A stretch of DNA of 64,000 nucleotides from an uncultured Desulfosarcina sp. (GCF_963668215.1 NZ_OY764190.1:4464001-4528000); one strand, 5' to 3'. Shown: positions 53,786 through 63,402, counted from the stretch's first letter. A program made the numbers and translations. The notes: a model not told the origin generated them from the sequence alone.

Positions 53786-55234
53786 TTAGATTTTTAACTT
53801 TATCCCATAGATCTCCTGAACGATATATCGCCATTGCCCCAACGGTTGGTCCTTGGCAAAGGCCACCTTGAGTGCGTTGGCCTTGCTCCATTTGTCCCGC
53901 ACGTAGGGCCACATTGCCAGGTAATAATCAGCACGCCGATCAGGTTTGATTTGAGTACTTCTCATTTCAGGCGGTAAGTAAACTTGGGATGTCCGCATCA
54001 TGCACATGGTGATACGTACAAAGCGACGGGCTATCCCGAAGTCAGCATGCTGGCCGTCAGCTTCACGGCGACTGAAGTCGTCCTGCAAATCTTTGGGGCC
54101 ATAACGACCAATATGGAATGCGGACTGCACGACGAAGTCTTTCAGAATATGGTTGCTTCGTTTACTGACATGGCCCGTTTTCGAAGGCCCCTGCTTGCCA
54201 CCAGTTTGTTTCACTTTGGGTACGATGCCGGCATATGATGCCAGTTGATCCGTTGATCGTTGTGCCAAAGGATCGCCGATCTCGCCGGTAACACCAGCAG
54301 CCAGAACAATGCCGATACCTTTGATACTGGTTATAAAGGCACCCTGGGTCTTGGCCAACAGTTGGGCCATTTCATTCGCCAGTTGCTGAGCTCCCTCAAA
54401 CAGACAGCGGTAATGATTTACGTGGCTGGTCAAGGAGATTTGAAGTGTGGTGGTATATTCGTCTGGCGTGGTAAGTACCTGAGATGCGTATTCCTGAAGT
54501 TTGGCTGCTACCGCTTCAGCTTTTTTTGTTCCCCGCTTTTCCAAGTTTCGGATCAATGCCCCCCGTTGGCGGCGACGGATCTGCGGTGCGCTGAAACGCT
54601 CCTGCATCAGGTATAGCGAGCTGTTTGAAAAAGGAAGGACCCCACTTTTTCTTTCATTCAGAAAACCGGGAAAGAGTCGGTCGACAATCGTATGGATCCT
54701 GTTACGGACTTCGGTTTTCATCTTGACCAGCTTCTTTCGGTGGCGAACTAGGGTTCGTAGATTGCGATACACGCCAGTCTGTGCCGGGCAACAATTGGCC
54801 CGGCGGTTGAGCAGCATGGTGGCAATGCCCATCAGGTCCAGCCGATCCGTGCTGGCCTGTAAATTCTCACGCTGCTTCTTTGCATCATGGGCATTCACGT
54901 TGGCAACCAGCCACCCTTTTGCCCGAATTGTGTTGGCGAAATTCTCAGCATACGAGTTGACATCTTCGCCACCGAAAAAGACATGGTCAGACTGAATATG
55001 GCGATTACGGCAAGAACGGTTTACCTGGTCGAGAAGGTACTTCACGCCGTCAGGGGAATTCTTAACCGAAAAAGGTTTGCGGAGGACCTCGCCGTTTCCA
55101 TTACAGAACATAACCAGATGATCCTTTTTGGCGTAATCGATGGGCACACACATCAGCTTTGATGCATTGCCTGCATTTTCGAATAGCGCCAGCAGTTCTT
55201 GACTTCGATCCGAATAGATGCTTGTCTTTTTCAT
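53786..55234 (-). CDS. IS110-family DEDD transposase/recombinase, copy 2
   Basis: A 482-residue recombinase with the same sequence as the gene at 19553-21001 (VPIDYAKKDH, FFGGEDVNSY, ASTDRLD for the DEDD site; GPSKTGHVSKRSN in the C-terminal domain). Ribosome site and start are identical. Intact. Confidence 0.93.
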   Translation of the reverse strand: MKKTSIYSDRSQELLALFENAGNASKLMCVPIDYAKKDHLVMFCNGNGEVLRKPFSVKNSPDGVKYLLDQVNRSCRNRHIQSDHVFFGGEDVNSYAENFANTIRAKGWLVANVNAHDAKKQRENLQASTDRLDLMGIATMLLNRRANCCPAQTGVYRNLRTLVRHRKKLVKMKTEVRNRIHTIVDRLFPGFLNERKSGVLPFSNSSLYLMQERFSAPQIRRRQRGALIRNLEKRGTKKAEAVAAKLQEYASQVLTTPDEYTTTLQISLTSHVNHYRCLFEGAQQLANEMAQLLAKTQGAFITSIKGIGIVLAAGVTGEIGDPLAQRSTDQLASYAGIVPKVKQTGGKQGPSKTGHVSKRSNHILKDFVVQSAFHIGRYGPKDLQDDFSRREADGQHADFGIARRFVRITMCMMRTSQVYLPPEMRSTQIKPDRRADYYLAMWPYVRDKWSKANALKVAFAKDQPLGQWRYIVQEIYGIKLKI

Positions 55235-55482
55235 GGTGAGGCTCCTTTCGTGTATGTGTTTCAGCTGTCTGGCGACAGACTGATAAACCACCTTACCACC
55301 GGATCACTCCGGATGGCTCTTTACACAAGGGAGCTTCACTTCTTTACTTTTAAAAATGGACAATGGTAGGGAACAAAATTTTCAACGGCGGCCCGAGTTA
55401 CAGAGCAGCCCAGGCTCCCCGAGCTTTACCCTGCGGGCTCGCTCGCCTGCCCTCCATCTGTCACTCGGAAACGTACCAGTTG
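55235..55482 (-). ncRNA. Candidate bridge-RNA region of IS110 copy 2
   Basis: The same 248-base upstream end as in copy 1, with the same self-complementary segments. If both copies use one bridge RNA sequence, both target sites should share the guide-complementary bases; I could not resolve this by eye. Confidence 0.35.
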
Positions 55483-55787
55483 CGATTAGGTCGATAAATC
55501 TGCTTGAAATCAGCATTTTCAAGATTGCAGATTATTGAAAATCTTCATCGAAGGAACACGAGTACAGATACATAAAATTCATTCCTCTATTTTCTTCGTT
55601 CCGCTCTTTTGATTTTAGAATCGTATCTGTAATTAGCCCGAACGCCAGATACATGGTTCATAATCACACGTTGATAAGGGGTGGTGTTTAGTACAGGCTA
55701 TACGTAACAAATGCTGAAATTTCTATTAATTAAGGTAGGTTATATACTACTTTTATGATTTGTTTTTTAACGCTTGTCAAGCCTTTT
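55483..55787. other. Intergenic region between IS110 copy 2 and the recombinase pair
   Basis: About 305 AT-rich bases. Apart from the inverted-repeat arm at 55698-55711 no gene or hairpin is seen. Confidence 0.4.
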
Positions 55788-56669
55788 TTAAGGTAGTCCG
55801 TGTCGTTGCATCACCTCCCCGATTGCTTTGTGATAATCCCGCTGCACTTTTAAATTGCTGACCTTACAATAGCGCTGGGTGGTCTTGATTCGCGAATGCC
55901 CTAATAGATCCTGGATAGTCACCAGATCGGCATCGGCATTGAGCAGTTGGGTGGCCATCGTATGCCGTAGATGATGGCATGATACTTTTACCCCGCTCTT
56001 CCTGCCATAATACTCCATGCGTTTCTGGATACCCCGAACGGAGATGCCCTTGCCTCGATGAGAACCTTTCCCAACGAGGAAGACTTTGCTCACCTTTGTG
56101 GATGGCCGCACCCGAAGATAATCGATCAACGACTGCAGCGCATCCCGACTGATATATACGATGCGATCCTTTCTTCCCTTTCCCTCACAGACCATCAATT
56201 GCATTCGTTTCAAGTCCAATGCGGAAAGGGTCAGCCGGGCCACTTCTTCCACCCGCAGCCCACAGCGCAACATCAGCATGAACATGGCCCGGTCTCGACG
56301 GTTGTCGATCACCGCGAAAAGCTGAGCGACCTGCTCATCTTTGAGATATCGCGGCAGTGGATGGGGAAGCCGCAAGGTGTACCCGCGTTTAATCGGATGG
56401 ACCATCGCCACCCGCTCCTCATGAATCAGATAGTTGTAAAATCCGCGAATGCTGTCCAAATGGCAATTGATCGTTTTTGGCGTCAACCGCCGGTCGAGCA
56501 GGTGGTCGATGTATCTCAAAATGGTTGCGTGCGTAACCTGCTCGATCGGCGCATCGACCCACAATATGAACTGGCGAAGCGTATGCATATAGTTTCTGAT
56601 CGTGTGAGATGAGTAGTTGCGCCGCTTAATAAATCGTCTGTATTGAATGATCGCGTCGGTAATGGCCAC
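55788..56669 (-). CDS. Tyrosine recombinase, second of a tandem pair
   Basis: A 293-residue XerD-like recombinase. N-terminal SAM-like core-binding domain residues 1-95 (FIKRRNYSSHTIRNYMHTL); catalytic domain with Arg in RCGLRVEEVARL, HHLRHTMAT, His in LGHSRI and Tyr in TTQRYCKVS. All active-site residues are intact. It overlaps the upstream recombinase gene by 44 bases, so the two are co-expressed. Confidence 0.9.
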   Translation of the reverse strand: MAITDAIIQYRRFIKRRNYSSHTIRNYMHTLRQFILWVDAPIEQVTHATILRYIDHLLDRRLTPKTINCHLDSIRGFYNYLIHEERVAMVHPIKRGYTLRLPHPLPRYLKDEQVAQLFAVIDNRRDRAMFMLMLRCGLRVEEVARLTLSALDLKRMQLMVCEGKGRKDRIVYISRDALQSLIDYLRVRPSTKVSKVFLVGKGSHRGKGISVRGIQKRMEYYGRKSGVKVSCHHLRHTMATQLLNADADLVTIQDLLGHSRIKTTQRYCKVSNLKVQRDYHKAIGEVMQRHGLP

Positions 56670-57705
56670 CGATTCCCTCCTTTTCGATAGTTTCCATCGC
56701 TTTGAAATATTCTGTCTTGCGCGTGGTGTCGGTCAGCCGGGCATAACGCCGGGTCATCTCGATGTTGGCATGTCCCAGCATCTGCTGCAGGCACTCCAGG
56801 CGCATGCCCGCATTGAGCAGCTCGCTGGCACAGGTGTGCCGTAGCGCGTGCAGCGTGTATCCTTTGTGGACCAGACCGGCTTTGGTCAGGTATCTGATGA
56901 ACATGAGCCGTGCCGCTTCATAGCTGGGCGGCCGCCCCCGATGCCCGGCGAACAGGAAGTCACTGATGCTTTTTTTGACCTTGAGCCAGCGCTTTATCGC
57001 GGCCAGGGCATCGTTGCTGATGTAGACGACCCGGCCAACCCGGTTTTTCTGCGCCTCAAAAATATCGATGCGCCTTTCGGCTAGATTGATATCGGCAAGC
57101 CGGGTATTGAGCAACTCGCCGATACGCATACCGGTGCGCAATAAGATCAGGATCATGGCGCGGTCTCGTGGATCGGAAATGACTGCCAAAAGCGTTCGAA
57201 TATCCTCGGGATCGATTGCGCGCGGTAGCGTATCGGAAAGCTTGATCTTGATCCTTCTTTTGAGGGTGTTGGGATTAACGGTATCATGATCGACGAGAAA
57301 TTGAATAAATGCATACACTGCTCGGATCCTGGCGTGAACCGTTGAAGGGCGCATTCCACGATCCTGCTCGTGCTCCACGTATGCCTCGACATCTTCTCGG
57401 ACAATAGTTTCAATAAAATGTCTGCCCTTTGATTTGAGAAATGAGATAAACCCGAATAGGGTCACCTGATAGCTTCTGATGGTATTCGGGCTGAGGCGTC
57501 TGCGGGACAGATTCGCAAAGTAGGGACGCAGGTGCTCCTGTCCGAACAGGTCCGCCTGGGTCATCCGGCACAGGAATTTTTCAAGGGTTGGCGGGCGATC
57601 ATCTTGTCCTGCGACCGGTTCGATGATGGCGGCAAAGCGCTCATGCCTTTGGGGGACGACCTGTGAAAAATCGGTTCGGATGGAAATCGGTTCGAGAGTC
57701 ATCAT
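56626..57705 (-). CDS. Tyrosine recombinase, first of a tandem pair
   Basis: A 359-residue recombinase with a 60-residue N-terminal extension before the core-binding domain (LSPNTIRSYQVTLFGFISFL). Catalytic residues: Arg in RTGMRIGELLNT, HALRHTCAS, His in LGHANI and Tyr in TRRYARL. AGGAGGCAGC precedes the tandem ATGATG. Paired recombinases of this kind may act as a heterotetramer. Confidence 0.9.
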   Translation of the reverse strand: MMTLEPISIRTDFSQVVPQRHERFAAIIEPVAGQDDRPPTLEKFLCRMTQADLFGQEHLRPYFANLSRRRLSPNTIRSYQVTLFGFISFLKSKGRHFIETIVREDVEAYVEHEQDRGMRPSTVHARIRAVYAFIQFLVDHDTVNPNTLKRRIKIKLSDTLPRAIDPEDIRTLLAVISDPRDRAMILILLRTGMRIGELLNTRLADINLAERRIDIFEAQKNRVGRVVYISNDALAAIKRWLKVKKSISDFLFAGHRGRPPSYEAARLMFIRYLTKAGLVHKGYTLHALRHTCASELLNAGMRLECLQQMLGHANIEMTRRYARLTDTTRKTEYFKAMETIEKEGIGGHYRRDHSIQTIY

Positions 57706-57852
57706 GCTGCCTCCTTTCTAATTTCCATAGAAAAATCAGGCAGATGATGACTTTTTAGCTGGTTTTAGTCAATCATCGTTTTGTTACGTACAGGTACAGG
57801 TAATCTGAAAGCTGCGGCAACCACCGAATCGTTGAGTTTCCAACTTATCACC

Positions 57853-59321
57853 CAATGTCGTTGAATTAAGAAATTGGTTTGTACGCGGTGCTAAATTTTC
57901 GCCGACTTTTCTTTTTAAATGCCCTCGGTTCGCTACGGCCAGGCCGGATCTCGTTTAACACACGTACGATGAGGTCTTGAATCTTCGACACATTATCACA
58001 TAGTAGATCTTGCATCCGGTTGAACAATACAACAATGTGGTGGCGCAGCATCGCTAATACATTGGTAAGGTTAGCTTTATATGAATAAAGGCGTCCGGAC
58101 GTAATCGTTTTGATTCGATCATTGACGCTCTGGGTAAGAATAGCCGCTAAATTTTTGGTGAACACCTTGGCGTAAAAGTCCTGATAAACCGAATGAACCG
58201 TTTTACCGCTGAAATTTTCGATTTGGATGCGCGACTTCATCACCTTGTAGTCTTCTTCCACCGGCCAGCGGCGGTGATACAAATCACCGAAAATCTCCAC
58301 CGGGTACTTTCCCCGGTCGGTTAGCGAGGTGATCAGGACTTCGGTCTCGCCTGTTGGCAGATCTACCCGTATCAGGCGAAGTTTTAGCGGTATTTTATCC
58401 AATTCGAATTCGGCGCATTTGCGAGCCGAATTGGGAGTGCAGGATAATTTAACGATTCGGTCGGGTTCTCCGGATTGCAAAAACGCTTTGACAACCTTGA
58501 GCTTATTGCATGACACGCGGGCACAGAAATTGGCGTTGCTTGCCATGATCAGCTTGAACAGCCAAAAACTTTCATAGCCGCGGTCCAGCAGCATTAAGTC
58601 CTCTGGACCGAGATGAGCACAATGAGCGGCGGCCAGTTCTCGTTCGCCAATACATTTTGAGGTGATCGACGCGGCTACCGAAATATTGTTTAAAACATCG
58701 TATAATTGCGAGACGCGCGCTTTCGGGCAAGGATCGCCCTGTCGCCCATGCCATTGACCGAAATGTTCGACAACCGGTTTTGCCGTGGGCAGGGTGCACA
58801 GCGTACCGTCGGTAGCCAAAAGAAAGAACCCGTTCCAACGGTTTGGCGCAAAACGCATTTGGCCCAGATTCACCAAATAATCGTTGAGTTCGATAAAGGC
58901 CATATGGCTCAGCTTTTCTCGGGCTTTGGTCAATGCGCTTTTGGAAGCCAGGGGTTCGGCGATGTCCGCCCCTTTCAGGTTCTTGTTAAGATAGTACAAT
59001 TCGGTTTCATATGCCGCCGCGGGCAAATTGATCATGTAGTAAATGAGATTTTTAAAGGGCAAGGCCCGGTTGCGGGTAAAATCTTCGGGCCGTTTTTTAA
59101 ATCGATTGCAGAAAGCTTCGGATTCGATCAAATTTTTTAAAGATTGGACTATATCCGGCACAGTTCGGGCATTTCAGTCTCCATGCCAAGTTCTCTGTTT
59201 TCTGCAATCATCTTTTTCTCCTTTTGGACTTTTGGGTTGATATCTTAATCAATTAAAGTATCACTAAATACCTAAATATACAATATTTTATGCGGTTAAA
59301 GAGCTTAATTCAACGACATTG
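57853..59321 (-). mobile_element. IS4-family insertion sequence, complete (second type)
   Basis: A 1469-base element with perfect 18-base terminal inverted repeats CAATGTCGTTGAATTAAG (57853-57870 and complement 59304-59321). Perfect 10-base direct repeats ACTTATCACC at 57843-57852 and 59322-59331 are the target duplication. It is unrelated in sequence to the IS4-type element at 28154. Confidence 0.94.
57866..59161 (-). CDS. IS4-family DDE transposase
   Basis: A 431-residue transposase. DDE residues are in FLLATDGTLCTLP, LMLLDRGYESFWL and the YREK-like YHRRWPVEEDYKVMKSRIQ. The N-terminal DUF4096/IS4 segment (FKNLIYYMINLPAAAYETEL) is typical. The stop lies inside the left terminal repeat. Gene intact, so the element may be active. 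Confidence 0.94.
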   Translation of the reverse strand: MPDIVQSLKNLIESEAFCNRFKKRPEDFTRNRALPFKNLIYYMINLPAAAYETELYYLNKNLKGADIAEPLASKSALTKAREKLSHMAFIELNDYLVNLGQMRFAPNRWNGFFLLATDGTLCTLPTAKPVVEHFGQWHGRQGDPCPKARVSQLYDVLNNISVAASITSKCIGERELAAAHCAHLGPEDLMLLDRGYESFWLFKLIMASNANFCARVSCNKLKVVKAFLQSGEPDRIVKLSCTPNSARKCAEFELDKIPLKLRLIRVDLPTGETEVLITSLTDRGKYPVEIFGDLYHRRWPVEEDYKVMKSRIQIENFSGKTVHSVYQDFYAKVFTKNLAAILTQSVNDRIKTITSGRLYSYKANLTNVLAMLRHHIVVLFNRMQDLLCDNVSKIQDLIVRVLNEIRPGRSEPRAFKKKSRRKFSTAYKPIS

Positions 59322-59512
59322 ACTTATCACCAACTGTTCGTCCCCCTTTTCAGCGTAAGCAACTACTAAGGGTGCGTACTATCATCAAATCCCGATCTGA
59401 TAACTACCCAAAAATTATGTGACCATGTTACTCGTGGCGCATTCACATAAATGGAACATTGTTTCCCTGCGCTTCCAAACGACAACACCATTTTCTCTTC
59501 TGAATTGTAAAT

Positions 59513-60196
59513 CTAAGGGTCAAGAATGAAATCCGTGATGTAGGGATTTTCCTCTTTCTCTTTCCCCAACGTTGACGGGGCCTGTCCCTGGGGTATTGAC
59601 GCATCGATATTGTAATCGTGTCCCGGCCAGATGCAGGTGTTTTCGGGAAGATCCAGAAGTTTGGTTTCGATGCTGTGGATCAGCTGGTCCAGTGATCCGC
59701 CTTTCAGATCGGTGCGGCCAACGTCACCCACGAAAAGGGTGTCGCCGGTGAACAGGTGGCCGTCCACCAGGAAACAGCAGGAACCCGGGGTGTGTCCCGG
59801 CGTATGCAGCACCCGGATTTCGGTTTCTCCCAGCGGAATTCGTTCTCCATCGGAAAACAGATGGTCAGCCATGGTGTCGACGGTCAGGCCGGTCTTTTGT
59901 TCGAGATCGGCCACGTCCGGTGCGTCGGCGTACAGACCGTTGTCATCCGCGTGCATCCAGACCGGTATGTCCAGTTCCGTTTTCAGGGCCGCATTGGCCA
60001 GCACGTGGTCCGGATGGCCGTGGGTGTTGAGAATCAGGAGGGGCGTTACGTTTTCCCGGGCCAGCGCGGCGAAAATGGCCGGCGGGACCCCGGCGGGATC
60101 GATAATGGCGCCGTCGCCAGTCTTTCGACAGGAAAGGATGTAGGTGAACACCTGAAAGGGTCCCAGGGGCATTGCAACGATCTTGATGGCGTCCAT
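59513..60196 (-). CDS. MBL-fold metallo-hydrolase (glyoxalase II-like)
   Basis: A 227-residue metallo-beta-lactamase-fold enzyme. Metal ligands are in NTHGHPDHV, HTPGHTPGS, FTGDTLFVGDVGRTD and IWPGHDY. Members of this branch hydrolyse thioesters such as S-lactoylglutathione or act on persulfides. The length and lack of an extra C-terminal domain fit the short glyoxalase-II-like type. The substrate cannot be assigned. Confidence 0.88.
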   Translation of the reverse strand: MDAIKIVAMPLGPFQVFTYILSCRKTGDGAIIDPAGVPPAIFAALARENVTPLLILNTHGHPDHVLANAALKTELDIPVWMHADDNGLYADAPDVADLEQKTGLTVDTMADHLFSDGERIPLGETEIRVLHTPGHTPGSCCFLVDGHLFTGDTLFVGDVGRTDLKGGSLDQLIHSIETKLLDLPENTCIWPGHDYNIDASIPQGQAPSTLGKEKEENPYITDFILDP

Positions 60197-60404
60197 GGTC
60201 GTTTTCTCCCGTTTTCGGTCTGATCGGTGGGTTGTGACCTATTTATTACAGCGAAAGCCGGGCACGAAGTGAAGCTTCGCCGCTATTAAGGCATGTCCTG
60301 GATGCCGGATCAAGTCCGGCATGACGAAACCCCGCCCCTGCGTTGCAATCGAAACCGTTTTGCATTATTTTAGATCTACCTGCCAAAAGACAGGGGAGGA
60401 CGAT

Positions 60405-60950
60405 ATGAGACCATTTTCGATTGCCATTGTGCTGTTTTTGCTTTCCGCTTGCACCAGTGTTCAGGTCAGCCAGGACTACGATCCCCTTACAGATCTTTCG
60501 CACCGTGGAACGTGGCAGTGGCGTGAGGCGGTTCAGCCGCCGGTTGGGGACCTGCGTATCGACAACCCCTTGCTGGACCGGCGAATCCGCACCGCGGTGG
60601 CCAATAACCTGGAAGGCCGGGGGATCGTCCGCGCCGGCGACCGGCCGGAACTTTCTTTGAGCTATCATCTGGTTCTCGAGCGTAAAATCGAGAGCGACAC
60701 CACCCACACCTCCATGGGCTTCGGGCGCTACTATTATCCCTGGTACGGCGGCATCGGCACCGAAACAAGTATCCGGCAATATGACGAAAGCCGCCTGACC
60801 ATCGACATCCATGAGGTTGATACCGGCCAATTGTTGTGGCGGGGGGTGGGCACCTACCGGTTCAGAACCTATAAAACACCCCAGGATGCCGCCGACGCGA
60901 TGCAGAAGATTGTGGATAAGATTCTATCACAGTTTCCCCCGGTCAGCTAA
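60405..60950 (+). CDS. DUF4136 lipoprotein
   Basis: A 181-residue protein with a lipoprotein signal (FSIAIVLFLLSAC, lipobox Cys at about residue 16) and a DUF4136 domain (YDPLTDLSHRGTWQWREA, TAVANNLEGRGIVRAGDRPE, TIDIHEVDTGQLLWRGVG). It is likely an outer-membrane-associated lipoprotein of unknown role. GGAGGACG lies 3 bases before the ATG, which decides the start over an upstream ATG. Confidence 0.85.
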   Translation: MRPFSIAIVLFLLSACTSVQVSQDYDPLTDLSHRGTWQWREAVQPPVGDLRIDNPLLDRRIRTAVANNLEGRGIVRAGDRPELSLSYHLVLERKIESDTTHTSMGFGRYYYPWYGGIGTETSIRQYDESRLTIDIHEVDTGQLLWRGVGTYRFRTYKTPQDAADAMQKIVDKILSQFPPVS

Positions 60951-61017
60951 CTCTGATGGTTTTGTAAAAAGCTTTTCAGGCCACCCATGGCTACACACCC
61001 GAAAGGAAGGTGGTGGC

Positions 61018-61084
61018 TTCGTTGGAGCGGCTTCCAGCCGCGATTCGTCCTAAAATCATCGCGGCTGGAAGCCGCTCCAACGAA
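61018..61084. repeat. Perfect 26-base inverted repeat
   Basis: Arms at 61018-61043 and 61059-61084 are perfect complements (TTCGTTGGAGCGGCTTCCAG...), separated by 15 bases. It lies between the DUF4136 gene and the phosphofructokinase gene and is of the type seen as dispersed intergenic hairpins. A second palindrome GGGCGAAAAATTTTTTCGCCC follows near 61163-61184. Confidence 0.8.
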
Positions 61085-61275
61085 AAACTGCGCCTGAGGG
61101 GATGTCACTTCCTTAGAAGTCGGAAATCGCAAATTGGCGTCATTCCGGCGCAGGCGGGGTAGGGGCGAAAAATTTTTTCGCCCGTACAATTCGTGAGGAT
61201 TTCCGCCGGGGAATGACATGTCTGGTGGCTTCTTGCGGGACTGTCAACTTTGGGCTTTATAGTGCCTTTTCCCTC

Positions 61276-63402
61276 CTACCCGACCGTCTCCTCTTCCGGC
61301 TCCACAAGATTCTTGGCCATGGCGTTGAGCAGCAGCGTAATGGGGCGGTCTTCTTCGCTGTTGCCGGTAAAGCGGATCGGGCCGGGGTGCCGGTAGTGGT
61401 CGCCGCCGGGGGTGGCGGCCAGCCACTTGTCACGGAAGGCCTTGACGACCCTGAAGGCCGGGGCGTTGACATCCACCACGCTTTTTTCCAGCACCAGTTC
61501 CAGTTTGCCCTTGCGCTCCTCCAGGTGCATCAGCGGTGCGATGGGGATGCCGATGGGGCGCCAGCGGGAAAAGTCCTGCTCCAGGTTCAAGATGGCGGCC
61601 ATCTGTCCGGTGGCGCCGTTGGCGATCAAACTGAACACGGTTTGCCCCAGGTTGTAGGTGTAGATGCAGTCGAACCGCGTGGGGTCGCTGCCCCTTCCGT
61701 CATAGCCGTAAAAATGGGTCTGGGTCTTGAACTTGGGAACCGACTGTTCATAAACGGCCTCGATGGGCGCCGGCACGGAATCATCGTCACTTAAGAAGCC
61801 GGCCTTGACCAGCGCTGCTTTCAGGGTTTTTTTGGAAATAATGGTCGGTTTCATCATCAGGTACGGGGCCTGCTTCCAGTTTTCGAAAAGGATCGGCCCG
61901 TAAATTTCGGGGTCCAGGTCGCCTTTTTCCAGGGTTTTGGCGAACTGGGTCTCATCGATGCCGATCTTGTAGCGGCCTTTCTCCTTGAGAATGCCGAGGT
62001 AGTCCTTGACCAGGTCCAGCAGCACTTTTTCCGTCTTGACCTGGGAGAACTGAAAGTTTCCGTGGCTGTCCCGTTCGGTGAGCAGTCCTTCCTGGAAAAA
62101 ATCGGGAATGTCGTTGAACAGTTCGTCGTCACGCGCATTCCATACATTGTAGGAGACGTCCTTGCGGATTCCCCGCACCAGCCGGCGCAGGTATTCCAGT
62201 TTGTCCTCCAGGGTGAGAAAAGCGGTGTGGAAATCCCGGTCGTGCAGCTTGTTGTAATCGCCGATGATCGTATTGAGTTTGATGATGAAGGTTTGAATCT
62301 CGTTGATGAACTCCAGCACGCCTTCGGGAACCACGAGCACACCGTAATTTTTCCCAACGGCGGCCCGGTCCATGATGGCATCGCAGACGACCCGGGAAAG
62401 GTGCCTCAACGTCATGCCATAGGCGGTGTAATCCACCACGCCCTTTGCAGCGGCTTTCTCCAGCCGGGCGTGATCCACATAGTCGGCAAGGTCTTCGCCA
62501 ATCAGGGTCATGTTGGCGTGGGTCTGCAGGGCCACCTCCAGGGCCAGGTGGCTGGCGACCCGACCCATGACCTTGCATACGTGCCAGTATTTCACATCGG
62601 AACTGGAATCGGTGCACAGGTTGGCGATGGCTTGGGAGAAGGCGCGCGCAGCGGTGTGGAACCCGAAGGACATGGCGCACAAAACCTTGCCGTTGGCGTC
62701 GCGGACCTGGATGTCGCCGTCGATGGTTTTGGGCACGCCGATCACCTGAATGCCGTCGTCGAACATTTCCTGGGCCAGAAAAGCGGCGTTGGTGTTGGAG
62801 TCGTCGCCGCCTACCACTACCAGAGCGTTGAGTCCCAGGCGCTTGCAGGTTTCCCGGGAGAGGTCCATCTTCTTGCGGTTGTCGATTTTGGTGCGGCCGG
62901 TCTTGATCATGGTGAACCCGCCCACATTGCGGTAGCGGTCCACAAGCTCCCGGGTCAGTTCAACGCAGTCCCCGTTGATGATGCCGTCGGGCCCCATCAG
63001 AAATCCGAATATTTTCGTCCGGTGATTGGCCCGTTTGGCCGCATCGAACAGCCCGGCAATCACATTGTGCCCGCCGGGGGCAGGGCCGCCGGAAAAGACG
63101 ATGCCGATGTTGCGCGGCTGCCGATAGTCCTCCTTTGCCCCATCCTTGAGGTCGTCGCTTCCTTTGACGCGCTGGACCGTATTGCCGATGATGTGGGCAA
63201 GCTGCCGTTTGGCCTCTTTGTCGATCTCGAAATGGTATTGATCGTCGGTTTCCAACCGGGTGAACGGCTGACGGAAAACCTCGCATGCCGGGGGCTGATA
63301 GGCAATTCTCTCTTTCAGTTCCAGGTTCTCGTCGGCAACGGCGTCGGCAACCGTCGGGTGTTCGAGCATTTTATCGAGGTGGATATTGGATGGTAGCGGC
63401 AT
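61276..63402 (-). CDS. pfp: Pyrophosphate-dependent 6-phosphofructokinase
   Basis: A 708-residue enzyme that phosphorylates fructose 6-phosphate with pyrophosphate, reversibly, in glycolysis or gluconeogenesis. The phosphate-binding GIVFSGGPAPGGHNVI, the PPi-type GGDDSNTNAAFLAQ (Asp instead of the ATP-enzyme Gly) and PKTIDGDIQV with MGRVASHLALE are diagnostic. The length fits the long PFP type. The ATG at 63402 has GGAGG 8 bases upstream; another ATG 36 bases earlier has none. In anaerobes this enzyme saves ATP by using pyrophosphate, for example that released by sulfate activation. Confidence 0.92.
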   Translation of the reverse strand: MPLPSNIHLDKMLEHPTVADAVADENLELKERIAYQPPACEVFRQPFTRLETDDQYHFEIDKEAKRQLAHIIGNTVQRVKGSDDLKDGAKEDYRQPRNIGIVFSGGPAPGGHNVIAGLFDAAKRANHRTKIFGFLMGPDGIINGDCVELTRELVDRYRNVGGFTMIKTGRTKIDNRKKMDLSRETCKRLGLNALVVVGGDDSNTNAAFLAQEMFDDGIQVIGVPKTIDGDIQVRDANGKVLCAMSFGFHTAARAFSQAIANLCTDSSSDVKYWHVCKVMGRVASHLALEVALQTHANMTLIGEDLADYVDHARLEKAAAKGVVDYTAYGMTLRHLSRVVCDAIMDRAAVGKNYGVLVVPEGVLEFINEIQTFIIKLNTIIGDYNKLHDRDFHTAFLTLEDKLEYLRRLVRGIRKDVSYNVWNARDDELFNDIPDFFQEGLLTERDSHGNFQFSQVKTEKVLLDLVKDYLGILKEKGRYKIGIDETQFAKTLEKGDLDPEIYGPILFENWKQAPYLMMKPTIISKKTLKAALVKAGFLSDDDSVPAPIEAVYEQSVPKFKTQTHFYGYDGRGSDPTRFDCIYTYNLGQTVFSLIANGATGQMAAILNLEQDFSRWRPIGIPIAPLMHLEERKGKLELVLEKSVVDVNAPAFRVVKAFRDKWLAATPGGDHYRHPGPIRFTGNSEEDRPITLLLNAMAKNLVEPEEETVG

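Larger units (their letters stand above)
53401..55482 (-). mobile_element. IS110-family insertion sequence, copy 2 (inverted)
   Basis: A second 2082-base copy in the opposite orientation to 19305-21386. The transposase, leader and trailer are identical wherever compared and the flanks diverge abruptly at both ends. The two copies enclose about 32 kb (21387-53400). Confidence 0.92.
55698..57793 (-). mobile_element. Two-recombinase element bounded by inverted repeats
   Basis: Inverted repeats CTATACGTAACAAA (55698-55711) and, as complement, CTGTACGTAACAAA (57780-57793), 14 bases with one mismatch, lie 77 bases outside the two overlapping recombinase genes on each side or so. The simplest reading is a small mobile unit of two tyrosine recombinases with its own ends. 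No target duplication was recognised, as expected for tyrosine recombinases. Confidence 0.55.
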
